DNA of 64,000 nt from Enchytraeus crypticus (Eukaryota > Annelida > Clitellata > Enchytraeida > Enchytraeidae). The stretch covers positions 1-64,000 of the forward strand of contig CAJHZI010000839.1 of NCBI GenBank assembly GCA_905160935.1. Direction: 5' to 3'. Within the stretch, counting starts at the first letter, position 1. Each line of letters begins with the position of its first letter. The notes beneath the pieces were generated by a model. That model was not told the origin of the DNA. It worked only from the letters and a program-made list of their open reading frames with translations, and did not search any database. This document shows, in pieces, positions 31,201 through 40,570 of the stretch. The position numbers and the translations under genes are program-made.

Positions 31201-33683
31201 AAGTTGTACTTGTTCATCATTGTACTTGTTGTTACTAGTACTCTATAAATTGTACTTGTTCATCATTGTACTTGTTGTTACTAGTACTCTATAAATTGTA
31301 CTTGTTCATCATTGTACTTGTTGTTACTAGTACTCTATAAATTGTACTTGTTCATCATTGTACTTGTTGTTACTAGTATTCTACCTGTTGTACTTGTTCG
31401 TTGTACTTGTTTACAAAGAAAGTTAGAAAAGTTTATATTGTAATTTTAAGTAAGGTTAGCGTCACTTTGACAGTATAATTTTGTAAATTTTTTAATTTCG
31501 CCGAAATAACGTTTGCCTCGTAAATTAACACCACATTTACATTTGTCTGTTATTGTAAATCTTTACTTTGGCCTGATTTTCTGGATTTTGGAATTTTCAC
31601 CGTTTCTGAAGCTTCTTTTTGCTCGCCAGCTTCGACTTGTCTCAATAGTGCTTGATATTGTCATTGATGGCTGTAGCGCTGTAACTATGTTTAATGACAT
31701 TATCATCAAAGCACGAAATACAAACATGCATATACAAACGGATCATCAAAGAGGATAAATAAATCCTGTCTAGTTGACAGCCCACAATCATAAGCAAACA
31801 TGTAACTCTAACTGTTGTTGTTGTTGTTATAAAGCGTGTGCGCGCACGACGGTCTATCGTAAGATGACGTACCAGGAGAAGCGTGGCTATCTGAGGAGCA
31901 CGAGGGGGGTGACGGCCCAGGCTGCGGGGGGCGACCCCCGGGGGCAGGGGGAGGCGGAGCTGATGGTGGGGCAGATGAAGAAGAAGGTCCAGCAGGCGTC
32001 GAGAGAGGCGAGGTCAGAGTCGAGGAGGTGGCAGAGTATACTGTCATCTATGGGTGAGGATACAGGGGAGCTGCTCAAAGTCAACTTGCTCAAGGTCTGT
32101 CTGGCTGTATGTCTGTGTGAGTGTATGTGTGAGTGTATGTGTGCTTGTACGTGTGATTGTATGTGTGCTTGTCTATCTGCTTGTCTGTCTGCTTGTCTGT
32201 CTGCTTGTTCATGTGAGTGTATGTGTGATTGTTTGTCTGCTTGTAGGTCTGCTTGTATGTATGTCTGTTTGTATGTCTGTCTGCTTGTCTGTCTGCTTGT
32301 ATGTCTATTTATATGTCTGATTTTATGTCGCTTTGTATGTCTGCTTGAATGTCTATTAGTTTGTCTACTTGTCTGTCTACTTATATGTTTGCTTGTAGGG
32401 CTGTTTGTAGGTTTGCTTGTCTGTGGGGTGATTACTCTATTTTTATGTCTACTTGTATGTGTGCTTGTATCTGGGATGATTACTCTGATACACTGATTTT
32501 TGATTGTTTGAGAAAAAGATAAATTGATTGATAGATCAATTGTTTGATTGTTTGATGAATAGATAAATTGAGCGATAGATTGATTTATTGATTGTTTGAT
32601 GTACTTAATAAATTAATTAATATTTAATTAATAATTGTTAGATGTAATCAATAATTCGATTGATTGATTGATTGATTAATTGATTGATTGATTGAATAGA
32701 ACTATTGATTGATTGATTGATAGTCTGATTGATTAATAGATTGATTGATTGATAAATGGATTGACTGATTGATTAATTGAGCAGTTCCTACAGAAGCAGC
32801 TTAAGTTTGCTCGCAGTGACATCCACGAGTGGGGGCTGTTTGCCCTGGAGCGGATCCCTGAGGGGGAGATGGTGATAGAGTACGTGGGTCAGGTGATCAG
32901 GCAGTCGGTGGCTGATTCTAGGGAGAAGAGGTACGAGGCTAAGGGCATCGGCAGCAGCTATCTCTTCAGAGTGGACGGAGAGACGATAGTGGACGCCACG
33001 ATGTATGGAAACTGTGCGCGCTTCATCAACCACTGCTGCAATGTAAGCTCTCACTTGTCTATCTGTGTCGTTATTAGCAGTGCTTTATCGTCATCGTCAT
33101 CTTTCCTTGAATCCCAGTTTCACTAGTGTCAGTATACGAATAGACAGTTATTAACAGTCACACTATGCTATTTATAAGTCACACTATACTGTTGATAAGT
33201 AGTGTTAAAGTCATACTGTGCTATTTATACGTAGTGTCAAAGTCACACTGTGCTGTTATTAGCAGTCACACTGTGCTGTTATTAGCAGTCACACTTGTTG
33301 CTAGTGTTGTTGTTGCTGTAGCCTGTAGCTAGTGTTGTTGTTGCTGTAGCCTGTAGCTAGTGTTGTTGTTGTAGCTAGTGTTGTTGTTGTTGTAGCTAGT
33401 ATTGTTATTGTAGCTAGTGTTGTTGTTGTAGCTAGTATTGTTGTTGTAGCTAGTGTTGTTGTTGTTGTAGCTAGTATTGTTGTTGTAGCTAGTGTTGTTG
33501 TTGTTGCAGCCTAACTGCTGTGCTAAGATAGTGACGGTGGACAACCAGAAGAAGATCGTCATCTACTCGAGGAGAGAGATTGGAGTGAACGAGGAGATAA
33601 CGTACGACTACAAGTTCCCCCTCGAGGAGGAGAAGATACCCTGCCTCTGTGGCGCCATCGGCTGCAAGGGTACTCTCAACTGA
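19238..33683 (+). CDS. SETD1: SETD1/Set1 histone H3K4 methyltransferase (COMPASS), 14 exons
   Basis: Coding exons: 19238-19435, 19595-19690, 20656-20826, 21152-21602, 22355-23532, 24213-24329, 25022-25339, 26690-26810 (or -26789), 28198-28428, 28717-29230, 30182-31047, 31835-32094, 32785-33042, 33510-33683. Every junction phase agrees; total 4953 bp, about 1650 residues (human SETD1A about 1707). Order: [10 protein letters not shown] and the WDR82-type DPR motif (residues 1-98); RRM (about 99-190); a long low-complexity acidic, basic and Ser-rich middle; [14 protein letters not shown] near 715; [13 protein letters not shown] near 840; N-SET about 1305-1420; a WDR5 WIN-like CART motif near 1423; SET about 1508-1630, with EYVGQ, SSYLFRV, NHCCNPNC (the Set1 form) and EEITYDYKF; post-[16 protein letters not shown]. 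The enzyme writes H3K4 methylation at promoters. AATAAA at 34751 is a candidate poly(A) signal. Exon 8 has two possible phase-1 donors. Confidence 0.96.
19769..19915 (+). repeat. SINE-A copy in SETD1 intron
   Basis: Plus-strand copy: GGAGCTAGTGGCAATGTTGG head, CTCGCCCGTCACTGACATCG, GAGGAAACTGACGTTAACAT. Confidence 0.85.
20306..20445 (+). repeat. Diverged SINE-A-like copy
   Basis: A tRNA-like head (GGCTTACTGGTAAG; GGATTCAGATCC) and the GGAAACTGACGTTAAGCTT end are present, but the middle is strongly changed. Confidence 0.65.
20565..20652. repeat. (TTGA)n tract before the RRM exon
   Basis: TTGATTGAT-type repeats run almost to the TTGCAG acceptor at 20655. Confidence 0.9.
20930..21027 (+). mobile_element. 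LINE-G 3' end fragment
   Basis: CCCACTCATATGTGGACATG to CCATGGACCTGCCAGTAGGC and a short GAGAGG end, in SETD1 intron 3. Confidence 0.78.
21608..21755. repeat. 30-bp minisatellite, about 5 copies
   Basis: Units contain GGCACCAGGTGCTGAATCTT and end in TATCTGTA, starting just after the exon 4 donor. GGCACCAGGTGC is nearly palindromic within each unit. Confidence 0.93.
21765..21842 (+). repeat. SINE-C 3' piece
   Basis: GACGTCCCTGACATTGACTT, GATGAACCGGGC, then TTATTGATTGATTAATTT as the tail. Confidence 0.7.
23540..23770. repeat. TGAT-based compound repeat after SETD1 exon 5
   Basis: CTGATTGATTGATTG blocks alternate with TGTACTGTTTGGTCTGTA, a higher-order unit of about 60 bp repeated four times. 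Confidence 0.85.
23874..23976 (-). repeat. Truncated SINE-B copy
   Basis: Only the tail half remains (ATTATAGTGAAATAATCAAC to ACCATTTTCCGTATAACCA). Confidence 0.75.
24410..24548 (-). repeat. SINE-A copy in SETD1 intron 6
   Basis: Minus-strand copy with GTTTCCTCACTCGAAAGCGA and ACCGACATCATCACTGGCTC on the plus strand. Confidence 0.87.
24590..24668 (+). repeat. SINE-C 3' piece with TTGATTGATTG tail
   Basis: GAGACGTCCCTGACATTCTG, GAACCGGACGTTAAATTCTG, then TTTGATTGATTGA. Confidence 0.75.
24775..25012. repeat. (TTGA/TTTA)n compound tract before SETD1 exon 7
   Basis: GATTGATTTATTGACTGATTG-type repeats extend to 10 bases before the CGCACAG acceptor at 25021. Confidence 0.9.
25448..25632 (+). mobile_element. 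LINE-H 3' end fragment
   Basis: From CTGAGGAAGGCAACGGGAAA through ACCTGCCACTTGGCAGTGCA to an AAGAAGAAG tail. The same order of blocks is seen around 55870-56580. Confidence 0.7.
25735..25998 (+). repeat. Element E, longest copy
   Basis: GTTGTGTCCGGGTCGTTTGA, CACGTGTCGTAGAAGGCGAC, GGTGAGCGCCTAGGCTCC, GTGTAGGACAGAGAGGATTT and AATTTAAGGGAGG end in TTGATGATGAT. No protein motif was recognised. Confidence 0.8.
26080..26520 (+). repeat. Element E 3' end running into a long (GAT)n array
   Basis: The E end (GTAGGACAGAGAGGATTTGA to GGGGTTCAAGGGAAG) is followed at once by about 370 bp of GATGAT/GATGAAGAT/GATTAT repeats. Methionine-lysine ORFs here are repeat read-through. Confidence 0.9.
26950..27180 (+). 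repeat. 5S rRNA-like element (SINE3 type or 5S pseudogene)
   Basis: From about 26996, GATGTTAAGCTGCATCG, GGTTAGTAATTTGTGGGTGA and CCACCTTGGAAGACCGAGTG follow the order and spacing of the 3' two thirds of 5S rRNA. That covers box A, the intermediate element and box C. The first third does not match 5S, and unrelated sequence follows after GTAAAAGCTT. The gene structure is therefore chimeric or broken. Confidence 0.65.
27283..27352 (+). repeat. SINE-C 3' piece
   Basis: CACGTCCCTAACATCATCCT, GATGAGGAAATGGACGTTAA, then ACCTTTATTGTTATTGAT. Confidence 0.72.
27685..27728 (+). repeat. SINE-B tail remnant
   Basis: GATAGATATCAACATAGTTC then ATCATTTCACTATAATGTGT, followed by a (TTA)n tract. Confidence 0.65.
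27903..28160. repeat. (TTGA/CTGA)n compound tract before SETD1 exon 9
   Basis: GATTGATTGACTGATT-type repeats cover about 250 bp and stop about 38 bp before the acceptor at 28197. Confidence 0.9.
29240..29465. repeat. Degenerate tandem repeat after SETD1 exon 10
   Basis: Blocks of GTGGTAACACTGCTTTCT and TACTTGTACTTAATGGTATG alternate right after the exon 10 donor. Confidence 0.85.
29519..29655 (+). repeat. SINE-A copy, well preserved
   Basis: CTGGAGCCAGTGGCGATGTC, GGTAAGATACTCGACCACGG, then GAGGAAACTGACGTTAACCT, in SETD1 intron 10. Confidence 0.9.
31090..31400. repeat. 46-bp minisatellite, about 6.5 copies
   Basis: Units contain TTGTTACTAGTACTCTATAA and TTGTACTTGTTCATCA with few changes, in SETD1 intron 11. 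Confidence 0.94.
31551..31692 (+). repeat. Repeat D copy
   Basis: GATTTTCTGGATTTTGGAAT, CACCGTTTCTGAAGC, CTCAATAGTGCTTGATATTG, GTAGCGCTGTAACT. Confidence 0.78.
32100..32470. repeat. TGTCTGCTTGTA-type repeat
   Basis: Degenerate repeats of 4 and 12 bp begin at the exon 12 donor. The Cys/Leu/Val-rich ORFs over it are not genes. Confidence 0.88.
32640..32784. repeat. (TTGA)n tract abutting the SET-domain exon
   Basis: GATTGATTGATTG units continue to GATTAATTGAGCAG, the acceptor of exon 13. Confidence 0.92.
33085..33145 (-). repeat. Element E 3' end remnant
   Basis: TCATCGTCATC, then TTCCTTGAATCCCAGTTTCA and CAGTATACGAATAGACAG, in the last SETD1 intron. Confidence 0.65.
33165..33509. repeat. 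Tandem repeats in last SETD1 intron, ending at the acceptor
   Basis: First AGTCACACTGTGCTGTTATT blocks, then GTTGTTGTTGTAGCTAGT blocks. The last GTTGTTGTTGCAG serves as the 3' splice site of exon 14. Confidence 0.9.
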
Positions 33684-34115
33684 GCACCTCTAGCTACCAT
33701 CACTCCAATAGCTATCAGCTGTAGCTACCAACACTCCAGTAGCTATCAACTGTAGCTACCATCACTCCAGTAGCTCGCAACTGATCACCTGCAGCTGTTA
33801 GCTGCTGATCACCTGTAGCTATCAACTTATAATCTGTAGCTATCAGCTGCTGTTAGCTGCTGCTAGCTGTCAGCTGTTAGCTGCTGTTATCTTGCTGTTA
33901 GCTGCTGTCAGCTGGTGCTATCTGTCAGCTGCTGCTGGCTGCTGCTGGCTGCTGCTAGCTGCTGCTGGCTGCTGTTAGCTGCTGCTAGCTGTCAGCTGCT
34001 GCAAGCTGCTGTCAGCTGATGCTAGCTAGCTATCAGCTGCTGATAGCTGCTGCTGGCTGCTGCTAGCTGCTGTTAGCTGCTGCCAGCTACTGCTAGCTAT
34101 TGTTAGCTACGTATT
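33684..34115. repeat. AGCTGCTG-rich repeats in SETD1 3' UTR
   Basis: AGCTACCATCACTCCAGT blocks are followed by AGCTGCTGTTAGCTGCTG-type repeats. They start right after the stop codon, so they should be in the mRNA. Confidence 0.9.
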
Positions 34116-34594
34116 GACAGTTTCAAGCAAGGCCTCTGTCATATAGGAGTCTAGTTAAGAACTGCATCACAAGAATTGAAGATATTTTAGTAAATATGGA
34201 ACTGGTGCTCATTGTTACGACTGTTCAACTCTGAGCAACAACTCTGAGCAACAACTCTGAGCAACAACTCTGAGCAAGAAGTAGAACATCTTCTTCCTGC
34301 TGCTCAGTAATTACGTGAGAATCGACTGAAAAATTGTGCGAGTTTATATTTGTTGATTTAAATTATGCTGATGAAATGTTGTTAATTGAAATAATGTTGA
34401 GGATATAGGCAGTGTTGGTATCTTTGGATGTATTGGTATTATGTCTACATACTGTTTCCTATCTAACTGTGTCAGGTCTCACACGTGCATGCTAGCTGAG
34501 TTTCTCTATTTGTATATATTGTGCATTTATCATTGTTATGTAATTTCCATTTGGACCTAAAGTCTAGCAATAGTGATTTTGCATTAATTTCTCG

Positions 34595-34735
34595 ACTGAC
34601 AGACGTTGTCAGGGACTGACAGGTGTTGTTAGGGACTGACAGATGTTGTCAGGGACTTGCAAATGTTGTCAGGAACTGACAGTTATTGTCAGGGACTTAC
34701 AAATTTTTTCAGGGACTGAAAGATGTTGTTGTGAT
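34595..34735. repeat. About 24-bp tandem repeat, six copies
   Basis: GGGACTGACAGATGTTGTCA-type units with drift, just upstream of the AATAAA at 34751. Confidence 0.85.
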
Positions 34736-34750
34736 AATTTGGTTCATTCT

Positions 34751-34756
34751 AATAAA
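34751..34756 (+). terminator. Candidate SETD1 polyadenylation signal
   Basis: This is the first AATAAA I see after the SETD1 stop, about 1.07 kb downstream, with a T-rich stretch after it. Confidence 0.4.
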
Positions 34757-34977
34757 TATCATGTGACATTGCTCTACAATTAATCAGCGATTAATTCTAA
34801 TACTATATTACCATTTTTGTTGTTATTGTACTAGGTGGTACTTAGATATAGAGCATTTGTCAGTCTAGTAAATAGCTACAACACTAAGCCCCAGCTCGGG
34901 ACATAACGCAACGCTCGATAATTAATCAGTATTGCTCGGGTTTTATTCTACTATCTGACTGTAAGTGCTGATAAATC

Positions 34978-35032
34978 AGGTTAACGTCTCTGACATTATC
35001 CTACGGTGAAGATCAGGGCGTTAAATTGTTAT
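34978..35032 (+). repeat. SINE-C 3' piece
   Basis: GGTTAACGTCTCTGACATTA, CCTACGGTGAAGATCAGG, GCGTTAAATTG. Confidence 0.65.
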
Positions 35033-35097
35033 TTGTGATAGCTAGATTATTTACTGCATGCTATGCACGCTGAGCCTTGTAATACACTGAGCTCTAC

Positions 35098-35165
35098 GTA
35101 ATCAATCAATAAGAATTTAACGTCCGGTTCCTCGCCATAAGCCAATGTCTGGGACGTCAAGGCAC
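35098..35165 (-). repeat. SINE-C 3' piece with (CAAT)n
   Basis: AATCAATCAATAAGAATTTA, CGTCCGGTTCCTCGCCATAA, GTCTGGGACGTCAAGG. Confidence 0.75.
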
Positions 35166-35364
35166 TGTGTTTAATTCACTTAACTCATTCCCAGCTAAAG
35201 CTCAGTTTAACGTCCGTGTTCCGCACACCACACAGGATACTGTTAGAATAGGTCCTACTGGGAATTGAACCGATTGTCTTCCGCTCAACGAGAAAGCGTG
35301 GTGACCACTCTGCCACTCTATTGTAGAACTATGTAGACTGCTACGTTCTGTGTAGTGTGTATGC

Positions 35365-35470
35365 TTACAATCATCCTGCGGATCAGTATGTGCGGGTTCA
35401 AATCCTGGACTCGTCCGTCTTTGATATCGCTTTCGAGAGTTGAGACTGACGCTAACATTGGCTTTACCAT
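35365..35470 (+). repeat. SINE-A, 5' truncated copy
   Basis: GCGGATCAGTATGTGCGGGT, TTCAAATCCTGGACTCGTCC, then the conserved body. Confidence 0.8.
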
Positions 35471-35874
35471 TGTTCACAAGATTGGCCTACACTACAGTTC
35501 TCTCTGAAGCATTGGCTGACTGGTAGAGTGTCCACCCATGAGGCAACAGTAGCTCTGTTCTATTTCTAGGCTCACCTGTCACTAATGTGCATTAGTCCGC
35601 CTGTCTGTCGGCTTGTTTGTATGTCTAGACGTATCATTGCGTATGCTCCTAGGTATGTGTGATTTAGCTCTTGTTCTATATGGGTCTAGATTACCAGGTA
35701 GGTTGTGACTCTTGTCTGATAGACTGTCCCACTATGCTATTCAGCATAGATCGGCGCTTTAAGGTTTATTTATTGATTGATCATATGATTTTATGTGAGT
35801 TGTGTAATTATGAATAATTATGAATGAAACGGTTATTAGACAAATAAGAAGAAGAAGCTGTTGTAGGCGGGGCT

Positions 35875-36045
35875 TGTGTTTAGTGTTCTATACCTGACGT
35901 CATCATCTTGTGTTTAGTGTTCTCTACCTGACGTCATCACCTTGTGTTTAGTGTTCTCTACCTGACGTCATCAACTTGTGTTGAGTGTTCTCTACCTGAC
36001 GTCATCAACTTGTGTTGAATGTTCTCTACCTAACGTCATCTCATG
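35875..36045. repeat. 34-bp minisatellite with CRE core in each unit
   Basis: Five units of TTGTGTTTAGTGTTCTCTAC followed by CTGACGTCATCA(A/C)(C). Four contain TGACGTCA, the full CREB/ATF site; the fifth has TAACGTCA. Confidence 0.92.
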
Positions 36046-36079
36046 GGCGAGAACTAGTGGGAGTTACCCTGGTTGTCTG

Positions 36080-36295
36080 TCTGCTTGTACTGGTGTGTAT
36101 ATGTGCTTGTACTGGTATGTATGTGTGCTTGTACTGATGTGTGTGTTTGTGTGCGTGTGTATGTGTGTGTGCTTTTACTGATATGTGTGTGTGTGCTTGT
36201 ACTAGTTCGTGTGTTTGTGCATGTACTGCTCTCTGTGTGTGCTTGTACTAGTCTGTATGTGTGCTTGTAAAGTTGTACTGGTCTGCATGTCTTTC
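36080..36295. repeat. GTGTGTGCTTGTACTGGT-type repeat
   Basis: Degenerate GT-rich repeats; ORFs on both strands are repeat read-through. Confidence 0.85.
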
Positions 36296-36584
36296 TGTTC
36301 ATTTCTCTAAGTCGTTTGTTTGAACAGAGCTACACTTATTTACGATTTGAAAGAACTTAAAGAACAAAACCACATCGAGTGTCGTGGTCATGCCACGTAT
36401 TCTCTGAATTAACAGAATCTTGTAGCTTTGAAAGCGCTTGGAGGGGGGTAGTTAATAACAGCCCCCCAGTGAAGCCCCCCCCCCCCTGTGTGTAGAAGGT
36501 TTAGCTGAACATAGGCTGCCACATCAATAGCCCATCAGTCAAACTAATCAACATTGACGTCTTAATGAACTCTAGCTGTGTCTG

Positions 36585-37080
36585 TCGAACGTCTAACAGT
36601 CTAGCATCATCATCCTCTAGCATTATAGCAGCATCCTCTTCTAGCAGTATAGTTCTATCATCATCTTCTACTTGTCTAACTTTAGCATCGTCATCTTTTA
36701 GCAGTCCAGCATCATCATCTTCTAGCAGTCTAGCATCATCATCATCCTCTAACGGTCTATCATCATCATCTTCTAACAGTCTTCTATCATCATCATCTTC
36801 TAACAGTCTAGCATCATCATCTTCTAACAGTCTAGCATCATCATCTTCTAGCAGTCTAGCATCATCATCTTCTGGCTGTCTATCATCACCATCTTCTAGC
36901 AGTCTAGCATCATCTCTTCCAGCTGTCTAGCATCATCATCTTTTAGCAGTCTATCATCATCATCTTTTAGCAGTCTATCATCATCATCTACTAACAGTCT
37001 AGCATCATCATCTTCTAGCTGTCTAACATCATCATCTTCTAGCTGTCTAGCATCATCATCTTCTAACTGTCTAGCTCTAG
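36585..37080. repeat. About 24-bp minisatellite (TCTAGCATCATCATCTTC type)
   Basis: About 20 units of 21-27 bp carry TCTAGC and CATCATCATCTTCTA. The serine-rich ORF is an artefact of the repeat. Confidence 0.93.
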
Positions 37081-37084
37081 CAGT

Positions 37085-37515
37085 CTATTATTAGAGACTA
37101 ATCTAGAGAGACTAGTCTATCTATTAGTAAAGAGACTAGCCTATCTATTAATAAAGAGACTAGTCTATCTATTAGTGAAGAGACTAGTCTATCTATTAGT
37201 GAAGAGACTAGCCTATCTATTAGTGAAGAGACTAATGTATCTGTTAGTGGAGAGACTAGCGTATCTATTAGTGGAAAGACTAGTGTATCTACTAATGAAG
37301 AGACTAGTGTATCTATTAGTGGAGAGACTAGTGTATCTATTAGTGAAGAGACTAGTCTATCTATTAGTGGAGAGACTGGCCTATCTATTAGTGGAGAGAC
37401 TAGTCTATCTATTAGTGGAGAGACTAGCCTATCTATTAGTGAAGGGACTAGTGTATCTATTAATGGAAGGACTAGCCTATCCACAAGTGGAAGGACTCGC
37501 CTATCCACTGGATGA
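37085..37515. repeat. 24-bp minisatellite, about 17 copies
   Basis: Units read AGAGACTAGTCTATCTATTA plus GTGA or GTGG, nearly invariant in length. It joins the preceding array through a mixed boundary at 37075-37110. Confidence 0.95.
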
Positions 37516-37669
37516 GGGATTGAGCGGGAATCATGGATAAATCAAGTTAAGTAGACATGAGAGAGGCTGTAGACATCTTTATGCCTCATACATCTCGCTG
37601 TCTTGTTACTGACCCCCGACATATAAACATAGACTACTGCTGCTGCAGCTTCTCAACGAATACTTCAAC

Positions 37670-37740
37670 GTTGTCTCTCTCTCACTCTCTCACCTTACTC
37701 TCTCTCTCTCTCAGTCTCTCTCTCTCTCTCTTTCTCTCCT
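37670..37740. repeat. (CT)n microsatellite
   Basis: A CTCTCT run with a few interruptions. Confidence 0.9.
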
Positions 37741-39154
37741 TTAAGATTTGTATGTATTTATTTGTAAATCAAACTAGTATACAGTCTTCAAATGTTGAAG
37801 TTATGCAGTTAAGATGTTTGAAGCGTTTATGTCTTTAAGATATTAGCTTTTCTTATAACTCGATTCACTTGAATCCTTTACCAAGGTTGAATAGTTTACA
37901 AGACCTGACAAACTGAGAGGAAGTTGCTAACTATTTTAAACTTTATCTCAAGCAGGGGGATGTTTTCCCGGGGGACTGCCCCCCAAAGTAAGAAATGGCT
38001 GGAGAGCAGAGAAGGGGGGGGGGGGGTTAATTGTGTTTAGAATGCCTAAGAGCCCGCACCGGGGCTTGGCGACAGCTGAGGATCCAGAGAGATTAAATAA
38101 AATAAAATATGTCAAATTAAATAAGTTAACATAATTAATTAAATTGTTTAGTTAAGTTCAAATAAAATTAAATTCATGTTTATCAACTCGATTGATATCT
38201 CGATATTTTAATCGATTAATGGATAAATCAGTCAATCAGGCATCTAATCAGCTTTGTTTGAACAAACGAATGATTTGCAAAGCGCTGGAGAAGTTGAGTT
38301 TTACTATTTTTGCAATCATATTGGCAGATGAATTTATTAAGATCATTTCATTGTTTAATTAGTTCATCCAATCCCTGCAAGCAATCATCTCTTCACGGAA
38401 TCTCTTCAAATCTTCCACTTCCGTTCTTCCACTTAAGCCATCAGAGAAATGTAGTCCATGATCCATGATCCATCAGCTTTCCATTTGTCAAGCTTCCATA
38501 CATCCATCATCCATCCATCCATTAGTACAGTTAAGTTTACATGGCTCTAATAGCTATAATAGCTCTGCAGGAGGATAATTATTCTCCTTAATTCACAGTT
38601 CGTAAACAATATAATACAATACAATACACTGTACACGTAATACAGTACAATGCAATACACTGTACACGTAATACAATACAATACAACGCAGTACAATTCA
38701 ATTAGATGCGATGCAGTATTGCCCAGCATAGCCTTTATAATTTTATGATTACCATGAAATACACATTGTATTTATGATTGTACAACAAGGGAACTAATTT
38801 AGCTAGATCAGTGCACTAGTTAGTAACTAGTGCACTACGCCTCTAGGTTAGTATAGAAAGAATTCATGATCGAATGATTCTCACCGAAGCTATCGTGAGC
38901 AAAGAAACATTGTAGGGACCATTCTGAAACATTTATCCGTACTTCTGGAGCACGTTAGGGGCACTTGACTTTGACGGGGTCAGCCCTTCAGTTTATGGGC
39001 TTGATGCGGACAGCTGCTGTCAGAGTCTACTGATAAACTACTTCAGTGCCTCTGATAGTCCCTGTCACTGAATCAGTGGTCCTTACACCATACGGTTAGA
39101 CAAGTATATACAGCATAAGTGTATACAGAGAGTGTGGGTGGTAGAGGTTAACCT

Positions 39155-39161
39155 AAGAGAC

Positions 39162-39219
<58 letters not shown>

Positions 39220-39226
39220 AGGGAGA
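39155..39226. repeat. (GA)n tract leading into the (GAGT)n array
   Basis: Pure GA, then GGGAGA units, before GAGT begins at 39227. Confidence 0.95.
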
Positions 39227-39707
39227 GTGAGTGAGTGAGTGAGTGAGTGAGTGAGTGAGTGAGTGAGTGAGTGAGTGAGTGAGTGAGTGAGTGAGTGAGT
39301 GAGTGAGTGAGTGAGTGAGTGAGTGAGTGAGTGAGTGAGTGAGTGAGTGAGTGAGTGAGTGAGTGAGTGAGTGAGTGAGTGAGTGAGTGAGTGAGTGAGT
39401 GAGTGAGTGAGTGAGTGAGTGAGTGAGTGAGTGAGTGAGTGAGTGAGTGAGTGAGTGAGTGTGAGTGAGTGAGTGAGTGAGTGAGTGAGTGAGTGAGTGA
39501 GTGAGTGAGTGAGTGAGTGAGTGAGTGAGTGAGTGAGTGAGTGAGTGAGTGAGTGAGTGAGTGAGTGAGGGAGTGAGGGAGTGAGTGAGTGAGTGAGTGA
39601 GTGAGTGAGTGAGTGAGTGAGTGAGTGAGTGAGTGAGTGAGTGAGTGAGTGAGTGAGTGAGTGAGTGAGTGAGTGAGTGAGTGAGTGAGTGAGTGAGTGA
39701 GTGAGTG
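39227..39707. repeat. (GAGT)n microsatellite array, second copy
   Basis: Same unit and strand as the array at 1-511, with GTGTGAG and GAGGGAGTGAGGGA variants. It is flanked on both sides by (GA)n. The long Ser/Leu/Thr/His ORF here is not a gene. Confidence 0.97.
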
Positions 39708-40319
39708 AGAGAGAGAGAGAGAGAGGAGAGAGAGAGGAGAGAGAGTAGAGAAGGTGAAAGAGGAAGAGGTATAAAGAGTGAGGGATAGAGAGATTGAGAG
39801 AAAAAGATAAGTAAGAGGAAGATAAGACGAGAAATTTAGAGAATTAGATAGAGAGAGAGACAGAGACAGAGAGAGCAAGAGAGATAGAGACTGGCAGAAA
39901 TAGGCAGAGAGGAATAAAGAATAGGACATAGAGAGATAGAGGGCCACGTACAGACAGATGCTAGTATACAGGTAGATGTCTATACATTACAGAGAGTATG
40001 TTTAGAATTCCCGTGTCCATGTCTAGAGCTAATGGAGTCGAAATAGCGTGTAGAGCTACAATGATACACATGTATTTACGGATGGATTTTTAATCTATTT
40101 CCACATCCGGTGCTGATAATGAAGAAGATGTAAGAAGTAAATATAACACAATAATAAGTTATAATAATAATTAATTAAGTACTTTAGAAATAGAACATAA
40201 ACTGCATAACGAACAATATCAAAGGCATATAGGCCTACAGTATTAAATATAATTGTAGAACATATAATTATGGGTAGTAGGATGGAGTGTGCAGCAATAA
40301 ATAAGGGCGGCCTCACAGT

Positions 40320-40570
40320 GTTAACTCTCTCTTTCTCGCTTTCTCTCTTAGTGCACTGCTTACTGGCAGGTTCATGGTATATAAATCCTCCACTATTCTC
40401 TGTCTTCCGCTTTCCTCTTCATTTCCACATATGAATGGGTCTTTAAATCATCTAACATACCTAATCTCGGCCTGCCTCTGCCTCTTTTTCCTTCCATTCT
40501 ACCTTCTATGACCTCTTTCAATAGACCTCCATCTTAGAATGTGTCCTATCCAACCCTTCTTCCTATTTCT
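40320..40570 (-). mobile_element. LINE-G 3' end fragment
   Basis: The minus strand carries decayed forms of MEGKRGRGRPR and EEWRR...W of the LINE-G ORF end, preceded by a CT tract (its AG tail inverted). Confidence 0.8.

Noticed and set aside
19238-33683. U12-type introns in SETD1, given the neighbouring ZMAT5
   Set aside because: All donors found are GT with U2-like context; none reads RTATCCTT.
36565-36930. Serine-rich 121-residue ORF
   Set aside because: Read-through of the TCTAGCATCATC minisatellite.
37098-37540. Opposed 121- and 136-residue repetitive ORFs
   Set aside because: A 24-bp array has no stop in several frames; no independent coding evidence.
39153-39947. Long ORF of Ser-Leu-Thr-His repeats
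   Set aside because: It is the (GAGT)n array read on the minus strand; composition and frame are set by the repeat.
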